Below are positions 41,791 through 54,418 of a DNA stretch of 64,000 nucleotides, piece by piece (position 1 is the first letter of the stretch; each line of letters starts with the position of its first letter). The position numbers and the translations under genes are program-made. The notes under the pieces were generated by a model. It saw only the letters and a program-made list of their open reading frames with translations, had not been told where the DNA came from and ran no database searches. Origin of the DNA: Porodaedalea pini (lineage: Eukaryota; Basidiomycota; Agaricomycetes; Hymenochaetales; Hymenochaetaceae); assembly GCA_002794775.1 (NCBI GenBank), contig NBAY01000123.1, positions 1 through 64,000 on the forward strand, in the 5' to 3' direction.

Positions 41791-44700
41791 ATGACTACAT
41801 GGGCACCCCAGCAGGTTGGTCTGCAGGAAATTTTGCAGACCATTCACGAGTCGACGGACACAAACAACGCTGAAGTACAGCGAAATATCACGCTTGTGAG
41901 TTATCCTTCTGCTACGGAGGGATTTTTTTTTTGCTGACTGCGCGTCTAGAAATTGAATAACTTCACGAGAGTGCCGGATTATATAGCATACCTCTCTTAC
42001 ATACTAGCGTACATGCCACAGGAAGAGGACAGAATCCGAACGATCGCAGGTTATCTCCTCAAGAACAATGCCCGAATCATCCTTCGCAGCTCGCCAGAGG
42101 TGGCAACGTTTGTCAAGGCTGCCATCTTACAAGCCTTCAACGAGTCATCAGTGATGATCCGTAACACGGCAGGCCAGGATGTCGTCGCGTTTCTTGGCAT
42201 CCTCGAACCCCGCAGTTGGCCAGAATGTCTTCAGCATCTCTTCGAAACGCTTGACTCACCCAACGAAGACCAGCAAGAGGTGAGTTCCTTTGTCACATAA
42301 TTAGCCACGAGTACGCGTCCTGACCACGTTGCAGGCCGCGTTCAACGTATTGGAAAAGGCATGCGAGGACTATCCGAGGAAGATGGACATGGAGATTGCT
42401 GGAACGCGTCCACTTGACTTCATGGTACCCAAATTCCTCGCGCTCGCGGAGCATCACAATGCGAAGATGCGAGCGCACGCTATCGCGTGTCTTTCACATT
42501 TCGTGCCCATAACCAGCCAATCTCTCTTTGCGCACATTGACAGCTTCATCGCTGCTCTCTTCAAGCGAGCGTCTGATGAAGACCCTTCCGTGCGTCGTCA
42601 TGTCTGCCAGTCTCTCGTCCTTCTGCTCGCGTCGCGCCCAGAAAAGCTCATGCCAGAAATGAATAACGTCGCCGAGTATATGCTCTACTCGACGCGTGAC
42701 AAGAATGAGATCGTGGCCCTTGAGGCTTGTGAGTTCTGGCTTACCTTTGCGGAGGACCCGGAACTTGTAGCCCAGTTGCAGCCATTGCTCGGGAAAGTCG
42801 CCCCTGTCCTGCTTGAGTGCATGGCGTACGGCGAAGATGATCTGCTGTGGCTTGACGCCGATGCTGACGACGCGGCTGTTCCGGACAAGGAGAGTGATAT
42901 CAAACCTAGGCATTACGGACAAAAATCTCATGGATATGCGCACGAGAGCGGGATTCCAGAAGATGACAAGCGCGTGGGTGCTTACGGCGACGAGATCGTG
43001 GACGAGGATGAGGATGAGGAGGATGAATATGACGGCGACGACTTTGACGACGAAATGTCGACGGAGTGGAACCTTAGGAAGTGTGCGGCAGCAGCGCTCG
43101 ACGTGCTGGCTGTGCGATTCGGTGCTGATCTACTTAACGTGTTGCTCGCGCCACTGAAAGAGAAACTATGGAGCTCAGAGTGGTTGCAACGGGAAAGTGG
43201 TATTCTTGCTCTGGGCGCTATGGCTGAAGGTATGGCTTTTTAGATGAATGAATTCCGAGGGATTGCTCATGATTGTCATTAGGCTGTATAGACGCTATTG
43301 AACCGCATCTACCGACATTAATTCCTTACCTCATTAATATGTTGAATGACCCAAAGGTGGGATGGTCTCGCACTGCTTCTGCTTCAACCATCGTTCTGAA
43401 GGCATCTTTATAGCCCCTCGTCCGATCGATAACGTGCTGGACACTCGGAAGATACGCGAGCTGGTGCACTCAGCCAATATCACCCGAACATAAAATTCAG
43501 TTCTTCGTTCCGACACTGGAAGGCGTGAGTTTGCATGAATCTCCTTGAGGACTCCCGAGCTCACTCCACATCTATAGTTACTTCGAATGGTGCTTGACAA
43601 CAATAAACGTGTCCAAGAGGCGGGGTGCAGCGCATTTGCGACGTTAGAGGAAGATGCGGGCCCAGAGCTTATCCCATACTTAGAGCCTGTGCTCAAAAAT
43701 CTTGTCTTTGCCTTTGACAAGTATCAGCACAAGAATATGCTGATCTTGTACGATGCAGTGGGTACACTGGCTGACGCCGTCGGCCCTGCGCTGCAGACAC
43801 CCACCTATGTCGATATCTTGATGCCGCCACTCTTGAAGAGATGGGAAAAGCTCAAGAACTCCGATGAGGATCTTGTTCCTTTGCTCGAGGTGCGTGCGGG
43901 AGACCTTTAAGGATGTTGCTGTGTTGACATTCTGCTCTTAGTGTTTGTCATCAGTGACTATTGCCATCGGACCAGCGTTCTTACCATATGTCACACCCAT
44001 ATTTGAACGCTGCATGTCCCTCGTGCATTCCTCTCTGTTGAACTATCAGGCATACCAGCAAAATCCGGACCTTGACGAACCAGACAGATCGTTTCTCGTC
44101 GTAGCGCTCGATCTGCTCTCGGGTCTCACTCAAGGTTTAGGCATGGCCCTCGAGCCGTACATAAGCTCGTCGAACCCCAATTTGCTCGATCTCCTTACTG
44201 TATGTCTTAAGCACCCGCAGGCTCCTGTTCGACAATCTGCGTATGCGCTTGTCGGCGATCTAGCAATGCACTGCTTCCCGTTGTTAAGACCAAAGATGGC
44301 GCAGATCATGCAGGAGCTTGTCATTCAGCTCGATCCGGAACCTAAGGTTGAGTTTGTTAGCGCGTGCAACAACGCTGCGTGGAGTGTGGGCGAAGTTGCT
44401 CTGCGATACGGCACAGGTTTGTCTTCATTTCCGCCCTTTCATTCAAACAGTCGATCCTCATAAATGCCTTGTTCTCTGTTTCTGGCACTAGATGATCCCG
44501 AATTCGCACAATATGTTCAACCGCTTATTACCCGCCTCATCCCGATTCTACTGCACCCCAAGGCGCCGCGCAGCCTGCACGAAAATGCCGCTGTGTCGAT
44601 TGGACGAATCGGCCTCATGCATCCGTCCATCGTTGCGCCACACTTGAACGAGTTTGCACAGGCATGGTGTCAGGCGCTGCATGATATCCGTGACAACGAG

Positions 44701-45012
44701 GAGAAAGATTCAGCGTTCCGTGGGCTGTGCCAGCTCGTACAGGTGAACCCTGCAGGGATTTGGAAGGTAAGTCGAAGGACATGTCTTATAATTAAATTTG
44801 TACTCTTTTCCCTGATTCTTTCACCCCTGCAGAGTCTGCTGTGGTTCTGCAATGCGATCGTGCGATGGCAGACTCCGTCACAGGGACTCAATCACGCGTT
44901 CTCGGAGATTTTGCGGGGACTGAAGGACTGGGACCCGACAGCGTGGAACAATCAAGTTACGACATTCCCTCAGGGTATTCAGGCTCGCCTACACGAGCGC
45001 TACGGTGTTTAA
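41791..45012 (+). CDS. kap104: Transportin / importin beta-2 (Kap104)
   Basis: HEAT-repeat karyopherin that carries PY-NLS cargoes such as mRNA-binding proteins into the nucleus. It starts [20 protein letters not shown]. The family motif order is clear: [78 protein letters not shown], the long acidic loop ([17 protein letters not shown]) followed by [74 protein letters not shown] and [17 protein letters not shown]. It ends [15 protein letters not shown]. About eight short introns. The length is normal and no damage is seen. Confidence 0.95.
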
Positions 45013-45447
45013 TCGTTCTTTCATCTCCTCTTTATCTGTGCAGTAGATCCGCCTTGTTGCTATCCGAGGGCTTTCAACGACTTTATTCTCACCACGGCGT
45101 TCCTTTTTTCATCTATACGATTACGCGCAGTTCCTTGTTGCTTGATCCTCGACCATTCTTTGCTCTTTGTTTGAATCCTCTCGTCTAACGCTGTTTTCCG
45201 ACCCCCTTACTCTCTTTGCGTATCTCTGTTACCCCCGTTTGCCTGTACCCTCGGAAGTGCCATCGCTGACTCCCACACTCTGCAATTATATCGAATTAAA
45301 TGTTCAATACTCCCTTGCGTTCATCAATGTCATTATACGGTCTAAATTGATGTTGCATTACATCAATCTTCACGAGTCATCCTAGTCTTGTAACCTATGT
45401 AAGTGTCTTGTTTGCCCCGTTCCACGCGAGCTTCCGGGATACTCTGT
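45013..45447. other. 3' region of kap104
   Basis: Convergent end between kap104 and the FSH1-type gene. CT-rich with no coding signal. Confidence 0.4.
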
Positions 45448-46553
45448 CTATTTATTGCCCACGTCTTTCACTTCTGACTCTAACAGGGGTGGCGCTAGTA
45501 TATCGCCCAGCGGATCCTTGAAGTATGCTTTGAAGAAATTCCTCCACGGTGCCTTCGACGGAATGAAGTGGCCGCCTTCATGCAGTGCGACGCGTGCATG
45601 CTCCGAAGCGTTTACAGCGACGAGCGTGTGCGCTTGCTCTTGTGAGACGATCGGGTCCGTGAGGCCAATAATATGTAGCGTCGGGGTCTTGTACGATGGA
45701 GTGACAAAGCGTGCCCACCGCTCGTTTGGTGGAAGAAAGCCTGCTACGACGACGCAGAATTTACTGCAAAGAGGGGGTCTATGTATTAAGTTTATGAAGA
45801 GCGGGCGCAAATAAATGCACAAACAAGGGCGGGTGAGGCGCTTTTCCGTCTACAAGGAAAGGCGGATGCAATTCCGGCCGTTCGAGCTATCCAAAGAGTG
45901 GTATAAATGCCTGCAATCACTCTTTTCCTATATACGCACCAAGCCTGCCAACATCGCAGCCATCACGGCGCCTTGACTGAATCCGAAAACACCCTTAGCA
46001 AGTAATTTGAGCAAAACGAATCGAGGTGTATTAAAGGGAAAGATAGCACATCAAAGTGATCCTTTGCCAACATGTCTCTGAGCGCTGCAAGCGAGACGTC
46101 AAGGTCCTCCTCATTAAAACGCGTCCGTCCGACATCCGAGCTCCACCAGCCACGTGGAGCATCTTCGGGATTGGCATCCGTCGCGAGCGAAGCGGCGTCG
46201 CCGAATCCTTCAAGATCGACAGCCTGAAGAACTCTTGGCGCATCCATGAACACTAGAAATGGAGGTTAAAATTTAAACCAAGAGCAGATGAGAAAGAATG
46301 TCTGTAATTTAGCTTACCGAGTTCGGCGTCCTTTCCGCACGACTTGCGAATGGCTGCCATCTTAGAGGTCGGATGCCTCTCATCACTAATCACTTGGCAG
46401 CATAGTAGAGATACAAACTTACGCGTTTAGAGAAGATCGATGCGTTTTGCGCGTACCTGAAATGGACGGAGGCAAATATCAGGCTCCCTTACTCAGCTCA
46501 AAATCTCAGAGGGAAACGAACCCGTGTAGCATTAGGACTTTTGTGGGTGCCAT
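45448..46553 (-). CDS. FSH1-type serine hydrolase, copy 1
   Basis: Alpha/beta hydrolase of the FSH1/OVCA2 family. It begins MAPTKVLMLHG joined over an intron to YAQNASIFSKR. CGKDAELV, FMDAP, DAPRGWWSSD and then the nucleophile elbow GVFGFSQGAVMAAMLAGL (Ser in GFSQG) follow. Late motifs are FCVVVAGFLPP, PTLHIIGLTDPIV (Asp region) and VALHEGGHFIPS (catalytic His). It ends KDVGNK. About six introns. The family hydrolyses small esters; the substrate here is unknown. A paralog lies directly upstream in the same orientation. Confidence 0.9.
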
Positions 46554-46926
46554 TTTGAGCAGCTAGTCGTAGACGAAGACTGAATGAAGGAAAGACGTTC
46601 TTATCAAGAGCTGGGAGGAAAAAGTCTCATGCCGAAAGACCCCTTTAGTCACGTGATTATGTTTCCGGACTGTCCCGACGAACTACATGCACGTAAGAAC
46701 TTTTGAGGTTCAGCTAGGCCAGGTGCAGAATGCAATCCTCTCTATTCGGCCGGCGGGAACAGCCAATGCTAACTTTGACGCACGCGTTCTCATTTTCCCT
46801 AGTCTACATAAGCTCTTCGTCAAACGACAGAAGTCAGAGAAATGAGCATCAAAGATACAGGGAAATGCATACCTAATGATATAAACGACTGTCTCACCGT
46901 AATGTTTCGTGGATTAGATAGGCAGC
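46554..46926. other. Intergenic region between tandem hydrolases
   Basis: Short spacer holding the promoter of copy 1 and the 3' end of copy 2. No specific element recognised. Confidence 0.4.
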
Positions 46927-48129
46927 TCAAATATTGCTAGTTCGATGAGCCTCCGACGGCAACCCCCTAGTTGGCTCCGCCGCCGCCGGTGATACTCTGC
47001 CCGAAGCAGGCGCGCTCGCAACAGGCGTTCCAGCAAGCGACGACGCCACAGTATTCGCCTCATCGGATGCAGGCGGCGCAGGCACGTCTCCGAGAGGATC
47101 CTTCAAGTAGTCTCGCAAGAAGTTCCGCCACAGCGCCTTTGAAGGAACAAAATGCCCGCCGTCGTGCGTGACTATACGCCGGTGCGCTGAAACATCGATG
47201 AGAGTGCGCACGCGCTCAGGCGGAATAATGACGTCGTTCAGGCCGAAGATATGTAAAGTCGGCGTCGCGTAGGAAGGCGAGAAGAACTGCGCCCAGTGCA
47301 GGTCATTAGGCTTGAAGCCGGAGACCGCTACGCAAAATGTACTATGCATCGAAGAAGTTGTTGGCGCTTGCTATTGGATACCCTCAAAATGTTGAGAAAC
47401 ATACAGCGGAGGGTGAGGCGGCTGGCCGTCTATGAGAAAAGGCGGATGAAGATGAGGTTTCTCTAGCTGAATGGTATTAAGAGTAGGATAAGGATTGTAA
47501 CAAAAGTAGAGCGTACCACTGCTGCAATCAAAGCCGCCATCGCAGCACCCTGGCTGAATCCGAAAACACCCTACACCAAAGTCAGGTTTTTGTGAGCCTC
47601 GTAAACCCAGCTTCGTTGCATGCGTACGTACTTCGAACTTGTCTTTTGCCAGAATACCGCGCAGCAACTCAATAGACTCGGCTACGCCGTCATATCTTGT
47701 CCGTTCAGGGTTTGACCTCCACCAGCCTCGCGGTACCTCAGCGGGATTTGGTTCGGACGTCTCGACAAGCGCCTCTGCCGCCCCTAGTGCATTAGGATTG
47801 AAGCCGACGAGGTCAGCTGGCTGTAGGATATTCGGAGCGTCGACAAACACTATGCGTTGAACGATTTATTTAGTTTTCAGATGGGAGACGGACAGAGTTT
47901 ATTCACCAAAGTCAACGTCCTTCCCACAGGCCTTTCGGACTGCTCCCATCTTCGCAAAGAACTCAGTCTATTGAACAAAACTAATTGCAGAGGCGAATGC
48001 TGACTCGCTTAGAGAATATTGCAGCGTTCTGCGAGTATCTGAGTAGGAACATACAACTTCAGAGTGAGACTCAGGGCAGAGAAATCCGCGAACGCACCCG
48101 TGTAACATCAACACCTTCTTGGCTGCCAT
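46927..48129 (-). CDS. FSH1-type serine hydrolase, copy 2
   Basis: Paralog of the downstream gene, with the same exon pattern and motifs. The start MAAKKVLMLHG is followed by CGKDVDFV, FVDAP, EVPRGWWRSNPERTRYD, GVFGFSQGAAMAALIAAV (Ser nucleophile), HPPFLIDGQPPHPPL, FCVAVSGFKPN, PTLHIFGLNDVII and IVTHDGGHFVPS (catalytic His). It carries an extra Ala/Ser/Pro-rich tail of about 45 residues after GDVPAPPASDEA that copy 1 lacks. I infer a local tandem duplication followed by divergence. Confidence 0.9.
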
Positions 48130-48305
48130 ACTACAGTTGAGTTCTAGTCTAGAGATTAAAGCCAGTAGTTTCTAGTTGTCTGAATTATGCAAGCGTTCGT
48201 GGAGGTTACAGAGCAAGAAGCGCGTCTACCACGATCGGCGCGCGTTCAGCGACGTGTCCGTCATCACTCGACCGAGCTCTCTATTCCTTTCTTTCAACCA
48301 CCACG

Positions 48306-49853
48306 ATGCGCACTGACGCGGTCTACCGGCTTCTGCTACATCTCCTCGTACTGCTTCCTCTCTGTGTCCTCGCGGTGAAGGACAAAAAGAAAGACAGCAA
48401 AGACGCGAAGAACGTCACCATTGACAGAGTGCGCTGGCGAGCTGGTCGTAGCTTTCCTTCGAAGAACGGACTAACGCGTTTCGATGAACTAGACTGTCAA
48501 TCTACGAACTCACTCTCTTTATGCGCCGTACATTGACCAGGATCTGCAAAACCGATGGTGGGACTTTGGAGGGGATGCTATCGTCGTACGTGTCAAACAT
48601 TGAGACCACCGTGCAGACCTCACCGACTTGTTATTAGAACACGAACAAACATATCCGACTGACGCGTAATAAGCCATCTCAGATGGTAAGCTAGAACTGT
48701 ATCCAATACTAGGGACACGTCTGAAACGATTATACTGAACGTGTAGGGATGGTTATGGTCGCGTTTACCGCTTACCGCTACACACTACACCATTGAGGTG
48801 GAATTCAAGGTTCGTGCACATCTGGGTTTGCATGTCTGGATCTTGAAAGATATTTCTACTCAACGATCTACCATCCTTTTCTCAGGTGTCTGCCGAAGGA
48901 AAGTCGCACCTTCATGGTGACGGACTGGCTATTTGGTTGGCGAAGACTCGAGCGCAACCCGGCCCGGTGTTTGGATCTGTCGGTGTGTACTTATGCTTTT
49001 ACCAATCGCCTTTCAATGGCTAAAATGTAGTAGACAAATTCACGGGCCTTGGTATATTCTTGGACACGTATGTATCAACACAATTAGTACCGCTTTGCCG
49101 TTCGCTGAAGCATGTCCTAGCTACGCAAACTCACGACATTCGTATTCCTTCCCTCGAGTGGTCGCGATGATGGGTGATGGGGAAACAAGCTACGATCATG
49201 AACAGGATGGAGAGAGGACTAACATCGGCGCATGCTCTGTATGTCCCTATTTCAATTGTTGGAGGCTTTATTCTCATAGTTCATTAGGCAAACTTTCGCA
49301 AAACCAATATCGCCACGAAACTCAAGCTCACATATGTAAAGGACACGTTCTTAGATGTGAAAATGCAATTCAAGGCCTGTAAGTTGTGTTTACAACCGAG
49401 TGCAAGTGTTTAAATTAAGGTATCTGTGTACAGGGGATGACTGGACAGACTGCTTCCGCATCGAAGATATCTCGATCCCGCTCGCGCCCTACCTTGGCTT
49501 TTCAGCGCTAACGGGCGATGTCTTCGACTCGCACGAGTAAGTCCGAGTTCACGCTCTAGTTTGTGATTCATTCCGTTAATTCATGCGAAATTCTCAGCAT
49601 AATTTCCGTGACAACTTCCTCAGCCATCCTCGCAGACCCGAATCGGCCGCGCGACAAACTGAAGGGAGCGTCCAGTTCGTCGTCAGGCTCGTGGTTCGGT
49701 TTCCTCGTCAAGCTCTTCCTGTTCGTCGGTGTGTGCGTTGGTGCTCTGTACGGATATCAGGAATATTCGCGACGGAATAACGGGTTCGGTGGGAGTAGTT
49801 ATGGACGAAGGGGAGGTGGATTTGATATGTTTTCTAACGCGAAGCGGTTCTAG
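48306..49853 (+). CDS. L-type lectin cargo receptor (VIP36/ERGIC-53 family)
   Basis: Type I membrane lectin cycling between ER and Golgi that binds high-mannose glycoproteins. It has a signal peptide (YRLLLHLLVLLPLCVLAV) and a legume-lectin-like luminal domain: WWDFGGDAIV, HIRLTRNKPSQMGWLWSRLP, HYTIEVEFKV, HGDGLAIWLAK, GLGIFLDTYAN (Asp/Asn metal site), YDHEQDGE, VKDTFLDV, CFRIEDISIPL and YLGFSALTGDVFDSHDI. Then a short linker, one membrane helix (FLVKLFLFVGVCVGALYGY) and a short Gly/Arg-rich tail ending NAKRF. Eight or so introns split the domain. The gene looks intact. Confidence 0.92.
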
Positions 49854-50044
49854 TTCTTCGTGCTATGTATGCTTTATCCCAGTCCAAAATGCATTTTTCT
49901 ATGGACCAAACAGAGACAAACAGACACGTCACGTTCCACCTGTACGTGTTCCTGCTCGACGTTAAGCACGTTGCCCATACCCCAGATCGCGCCTGCACGA
50001 CCTTGACCAGGTAGAAATTACGCGTAAGAAAAGCTGCAGGCACG

Positions 50045-50996
50045 ATGAATATCTTTCGGTTCTTCGGTGAGTGCTGGTTCTGGCATTTTTGAGCGACTTG
50101 CGCTGACCGTGGCGGTGAAACTAGGTGACATTTCGCATCTGGCGTCCATAATCATTCTCCTGCACAAGATACAGTCTTCGCGGTCATGCCGAGGTGTGTT
50201 TCTCGTATCTGAGCGCGTCTGGAAGAGAGAGGAGAGAGCTGACTTGTAGGCCTCGTATTTGACGTCAGGCATTTCCTTCAAGACGCAGGTGCTCTACGTC
50301 GTCGTATTCGTCACGCGCTACCTCGACCTTTTCCTCGGTGACTATGTCTCGCTGTACAATACCGCCATGAAGCTTTTCTTCATCGGCAGCAGTTGCTACA
50401 TCCTATACCTCATGAAGATGCGCTTCAGGTGAGCCGCGCGGCCCTCCTCGAAATTTCAGATACGTATATACTCACCTAGCCCGCTCGCCATGGCCATTTC
50501 CTTCACCCTACGACGCTCCCCCCATCCACGTGCTCCGGACCGCACCCCTAGGCCGACGCACGACCCGTCCATCGATACCTTCCGCATCGAGTTCCTCATC
50601 GGGCCGGCGCTCCTTCTGTCGCTCATCTTCAACTACAAATTCAGCTTCGTCGAGATCCTCTGGTCGTTCTCAATCTTCCTGGAAAGTGTTGCCATCCTGC
50701 CACAGCTCTTCATGCTGCAGCGTACTGGCGAAGCGGAGACGATCACCACACACTACCTCGCTGCGCTCGGTGCATACCGCGGACTCTACATTCCGAACTG
50801 GATCTACCGGTATTTCTCAGAGGGCACGGTGGACCCAATAGCTGTAATTGCAGGTCTGGTGCAGACCGGCCTGTACCTCGACTTTTTCTACATCTACTTC
50901 ACAAAGTGAGTTCGCAGGGTTTGCCTTCTGTGCTTACCGACTTATACCCTCGTTTCCAGAGTTCTTCAAGGACAGAAATTCGAGCTTCCTGCATAA
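50045..50996 (+). CDS. erd2: ER lumen protein-retaining receptor (ERD2)
   Basis: Seven-helix receptor that returns H/KDEL-bearing proteins from Golgi to ER. It starts [128 protein letters not shown] and the last helix [11 protein letters not shown] follow, then [11 protein letters not shown]. These are textbook ERD2 motifs including the ligand-pocket Arg/Asp/Glu positions. Several introns; the final one leaves a small last exon. Neighbouring the lectin gene, it adds a second early-secretory gene. Confidence 0.96.
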
Positions 50997-51729
50997 AATG
51001 CGCCAGGTTGCGGACTATGCTTCGACTACCGGGCTCTTTTTACCCCACCAATTATTGTATGTACGGTGCCTACCCCTGCTTCTTGCGGGCGGAAGTTTGG
51101 CGGCATTCGCAATAGATGCGTGACAATTTTTAACGGCAGTGGCGTGTGGAAAAGAATGTTGTATAAGGAGCCTCCGTTTCCCTGCGCCACGTCAATTTGA
51201 TCAAGGGCTGCAACGGAGTCCATACATTTTGTTTCTTCAGATCGGACCTTCCCAGACCTATCCTTCCCGCTCGGAGGTATTCGCAATCTGCCGCCGGCCG
51301 TCATTTCATTCCGTCATAGTCTATCTGCTCTCTCGACAAACAGCTCTCGAACCAATCTCCTATCGGTGCCGACTTTCTTACCCAAGCGCACTGCTACGTG
51401 TCAGCTCATACTTTCTGGCTGTAAGATCCCTTTATTTATGCTTTCGGTGCTTCTCCCGGAGGCAACGGAACACGGGTATTCAGTTGATCTTTGAAGTGTT
51501 ACTGCTTCCTTTGTTCCCTGCTATGATGCATAATGAACCGGCATGATTTATATGCTCATCCGAGGTAAAATTGACTCCTTGATACGCGAGGATGGAAAAG
51601 AATTATGAAAAAAAAAAAAAAGACTATACATACAAAAGTGCATGTCCATGGGTGTGTGTGTCTACACGAGTCTAATCCGTATACATACATGCACAAACAC
51701 TCCCTCCTTCACTCCTTCCTGCAATCCTA
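50997..51729. other. Intergenic region
   Basis: No gene supported. An A-run of about 14 (51605-51621) and a GT/CA-rich stretch lie near the 3' end of the carrier gene. Confidence 0.45.
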
Positions 51730-53082
51730 CTACTCCGAATACGTATCGCCCAAATCATCGCCACCCTGCACGCGCTCAACGAGCATGCGCACCTTCTCGT
51801 ACACAGGGAAAACAACCGCCTGGCCAGGCGCGACGCGCAGCACGCGGGGCGTGATCCCCTTATAAAACGCGCGCGCGCCCTCCTGGCGGAACATCTCCGT
51901 CGCGATCTGCATGATCTTGCTCGCCGCGGACGTCCCCGGCGGGTACGTCGTCTTCTGCAACCGCGTCTTGATCGTGTCGATCGGCGCGTTCGAGAACGGG
52001 CCCATCGCGCCCGAGATCAAGCCGATGAACATCGTCTGCCAGGACGGCAGCTCCGCGAGCTCCGGCTGGCGCCGGTGCGCGGCCTTCTTGAGCTCCTGGT
52101 ACGCGGTGAAGTTCGCGCCCTGGTTCGTCGCCTGGCGCAGCGCGGTGAGCGACACGCCGCGGTACAGCGTCGCGAGCCCCTCCTCGCGCACGATCGTGTA
52201 CACCGCGTGCCCCGCGTTGCGGTACCGCGGGATCTCGAGCGGGTCCGCGAGCGAGTGGCTCTGCGCCTGCAGGCGGATTTTCACGACCTCCATCGGGCAG
52301 ACGACGGCGACGGCCTCGGTCGTGCCTGCGCCGAGCCCGGCGAGGAAGATCGAGCTCGTCTTCGTGGCGCCCGTGGCCGGGTCGCTGAGCCAGCGCTTGT
52401 ACGCCTCGAAGGAGGCGAAGCGGATGGACATTTTGGGCACGATGCCGGAGAGGACGGCGCCGAGTCCCTTGTAGAGCGCGAGCGGCGTTTCTCGTTGTAC
52501 GATTTGGGAACCAGTTGCGATGAAGCCGCGCGGTTTGGTCTGTAAATTGATAAGTTAGTGGGGAATAAAATACGGAAGATGAGGGTTGAGGAGGCCGGTG
52601 TTAAATATGGCGGTTCGTGCGCTGCTGACAAAATATCGGGAAATCGTCTGGATGCAAACTGTTTCCATCTGAGCGCAGTCACCACAGCAAAAGTGCTATA
52701 AAGAGAGTTGCGGAGGTGGTATGCTGCTCATGGCGATATTATAGCACGAAGGGCATTGATGATAAATAGCTATTCGGGCACATCATCGTGAACATGAGTT
52801 CCTCGAGCTATCGGTAGCAGACTGATGTGCCTGGAACGTCGCCATATCTGACCCCAAGCTGCATTTTAAAGAGATAGACATACACCTGGTGCAAGCCCTG
52901 ACTTGGAGAGCTGCATTCGGACTTTGATCGTGTCGAGCGGCTGGCACACGAGCTGTACAAATACCTCAATACTATCTTCAACCTGGATGGTACATAAAGC
53001 TCACCGCCTCCATCGCACCCGCGAGGCCTCCCGCCGTGATGTGGGTTGCGAATCCCACTCGCTTCCTGTCGGACTTGGACAT
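51730..53082 (-). CDS. sfc1: Mitochondrial succinate/fumarate carrier (SFC1/ACR1-like)
   Basis: Mitochondrial carrier family protein of the inner membrane, exchanging succinate for fumarate in gluconeogenic growth. It starts MSKSDRKRVGFATHITAGGL. The three carrier signatures are visible: LVCQPLDTIKVRMQLS, CPMEVVKIRLQAQS and NAPIDTIKTRLQK. FIATGSQIVQRETPLALYKG, GIVPKMSIRFASFEAYK, TLYRGVSLTALRQATNQGAN and GITPRVLRVAPGQAVVFPVYE are typical of the SFC1 subfamily. Two introns separate the first exons from the long last exon. The last exon is exceptionally GC-rich at third codon positions compared with neighbours. The subfamily call could be confused with the citrate carrier, but the NQGANF motif favours SFC1. 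Confidence 0.9.
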
Positions 53083-53739
53083 GGCGAGCTATTACGTGCT
53101 TCAGCTAGCTAGCTGCTATCCGTACTCGTCGTCGTCGCGTGCGATGCGCTCGCGGGGGGGCTGCCGTCGCGGACGCCTCTGGTAGTGCGAAATTGAAGGG
53201 ATGTAGGGTGAACGTGGAGGTCGCAGGCCAAGCTAAGACGGGTTATAAGAGCGAGCATGGCCGAGACGGTCGGGTGCAGCAAGAGCGCGGAATGACGCTT
53301 GCATGTGAATGCCGCGCCTCCGTCTCGGGACGTTCCCCGCGCACACACGCCTTGCTTCCGCTCAACCTCCTCACCCGCTCCCATCCTCGGCAAATCCCTC
53401 TCTTAAATCCTCGCCCGCGTCTGCCTATCTCCCATCACGCCCGCCTTGGCTGGCTACTCTGTGTCGCGCTAACGAGCATATCTCAACGCCCTTTATAATG
53501 TTCGAAATGCTGTCCCCCCGGGTCCGTCCTGTGATTTGCTGCGGTCCTCCGTTGTCTCAGCCCTGCAGACCCCGCATGAGCCCCAAGGTCACCCGCCCGT
53601 GCCCCTCGTCGGAACAAGAATATTCAATAGTCTATTTCCTCGAACCAGCATCGCTCGGGCGGAATCGGGTTCTCCTACAGCTGCAGCAGTGCGCATTAAT
53701 TATTTTAATATTCTGACAAGCACGATCGATTCTGTTCTC
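53083..53739. other. Intergenic region
   Basis: Upstream of sfc1. A 135-codon plus frame (53309-53716) is Pro/Arg/Ser-rich with no domain and is probably chance. Confidence 0.4.
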
Positions 53740-53998
53740 ACGGCAGACCACCTGGGTGCAATACTGGCAGTACTAGTGCAGCTTACCATGCAAGCGCGTA
53801 ACAAAGATCTTCGATTCTCTTCAAGTTCAATAGTCAGGTCGAGAAGTTGATGCGTCTCATATTCTTTTTAAATGCAATTTAACTGTGGAAGCATTTCTCT
53901 GAGCTGTGCGTATGTTTACCGTACTGTACATGATGAAAATGAAGGGGTGCATCTTCGAATCCCTGCTGCACTTGTCTATGAAGACAAAGTGGGATATT

Positions 53999-54418
53999 TC
54001 AACGAAATATGTGACGCGCGCTCTGGTGCTGCTGTGTAAGGCGAAGATGGCCTTGTTGATGAATTGTGATCATATAGTCATGGATCCACATGATCTCGTA
54101 TGCAAGCCCTTCAGCAAAAAGTACTGGATTGAGAGGAATCAACTGATTCAATGCACGATTGTTCCGATAAAGACGGAAGACGTCCGCATGTGGGGGAGGC
54201 TCAACAATATCATTGACAACCCGATTCCTTGGATCCCGATCATTAAATCCCGCTTGGTAGGGAGCGACACGATGGAAGGTGATCCGTCCCACTCCAGGAT
54301 TATTGCAGAATAACTTTGCCGCAAAGTCTTGGTTGCCAATAGCAAAAAACTCGTACTGAGGATTTGGATGGGTGTCAAACTTGTAAGAAAACGATCCGTC
54401 GAAAAGCCACTGAGGCAT
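53999..54418 (-). CDS. Gene A of a duplicated divergent pair, unknown family
   Basis: A 139-residue protein that I do not recognise. It starts MPQWLFDGSFSYKFDTHPNP; later stretches are FFAIGNQDFAAKLFCNN, VGRITFHRV, VFRLYRNNRALNQLIPLNP and AYEIMWIHDYMITIHQQGHL, and it ends RHIFR. It has no signal peptide or membrane helix, and many aromatic and beta-prone residues. The ATG follows a short 5' intron (donor GTATGCGC, acceptor CTTTAG) by two bases. A TATAAAG box lies on the minus strand near 54570. Gene B is transcribed away from it. The C-terminal half is conserved in the decayed copy at 39.0 kb, which supports a real protein. Confidence 0.6.
   Translation of the reverse strand: MPQWLFDGSFSYKFDTHPNPQYEFFAIGNQDFAAKLFCNNPGVGRITFHRVAPYQAGFNDRDPRNRVVNDIVEPPPHADVFRLYRNNRALNQLIPLNPVLFAEGLAYEIMWIHDYMITIHQQGHLRLTQQHQSARHIFR

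Noticed and set aside
52075..52545. 156-codon plus-strand frame opposite the carrier gene
   Set aside because: Arg/Glu-rich antisense of a GC-rich exon; the minus strand codes a well conserved carrier.
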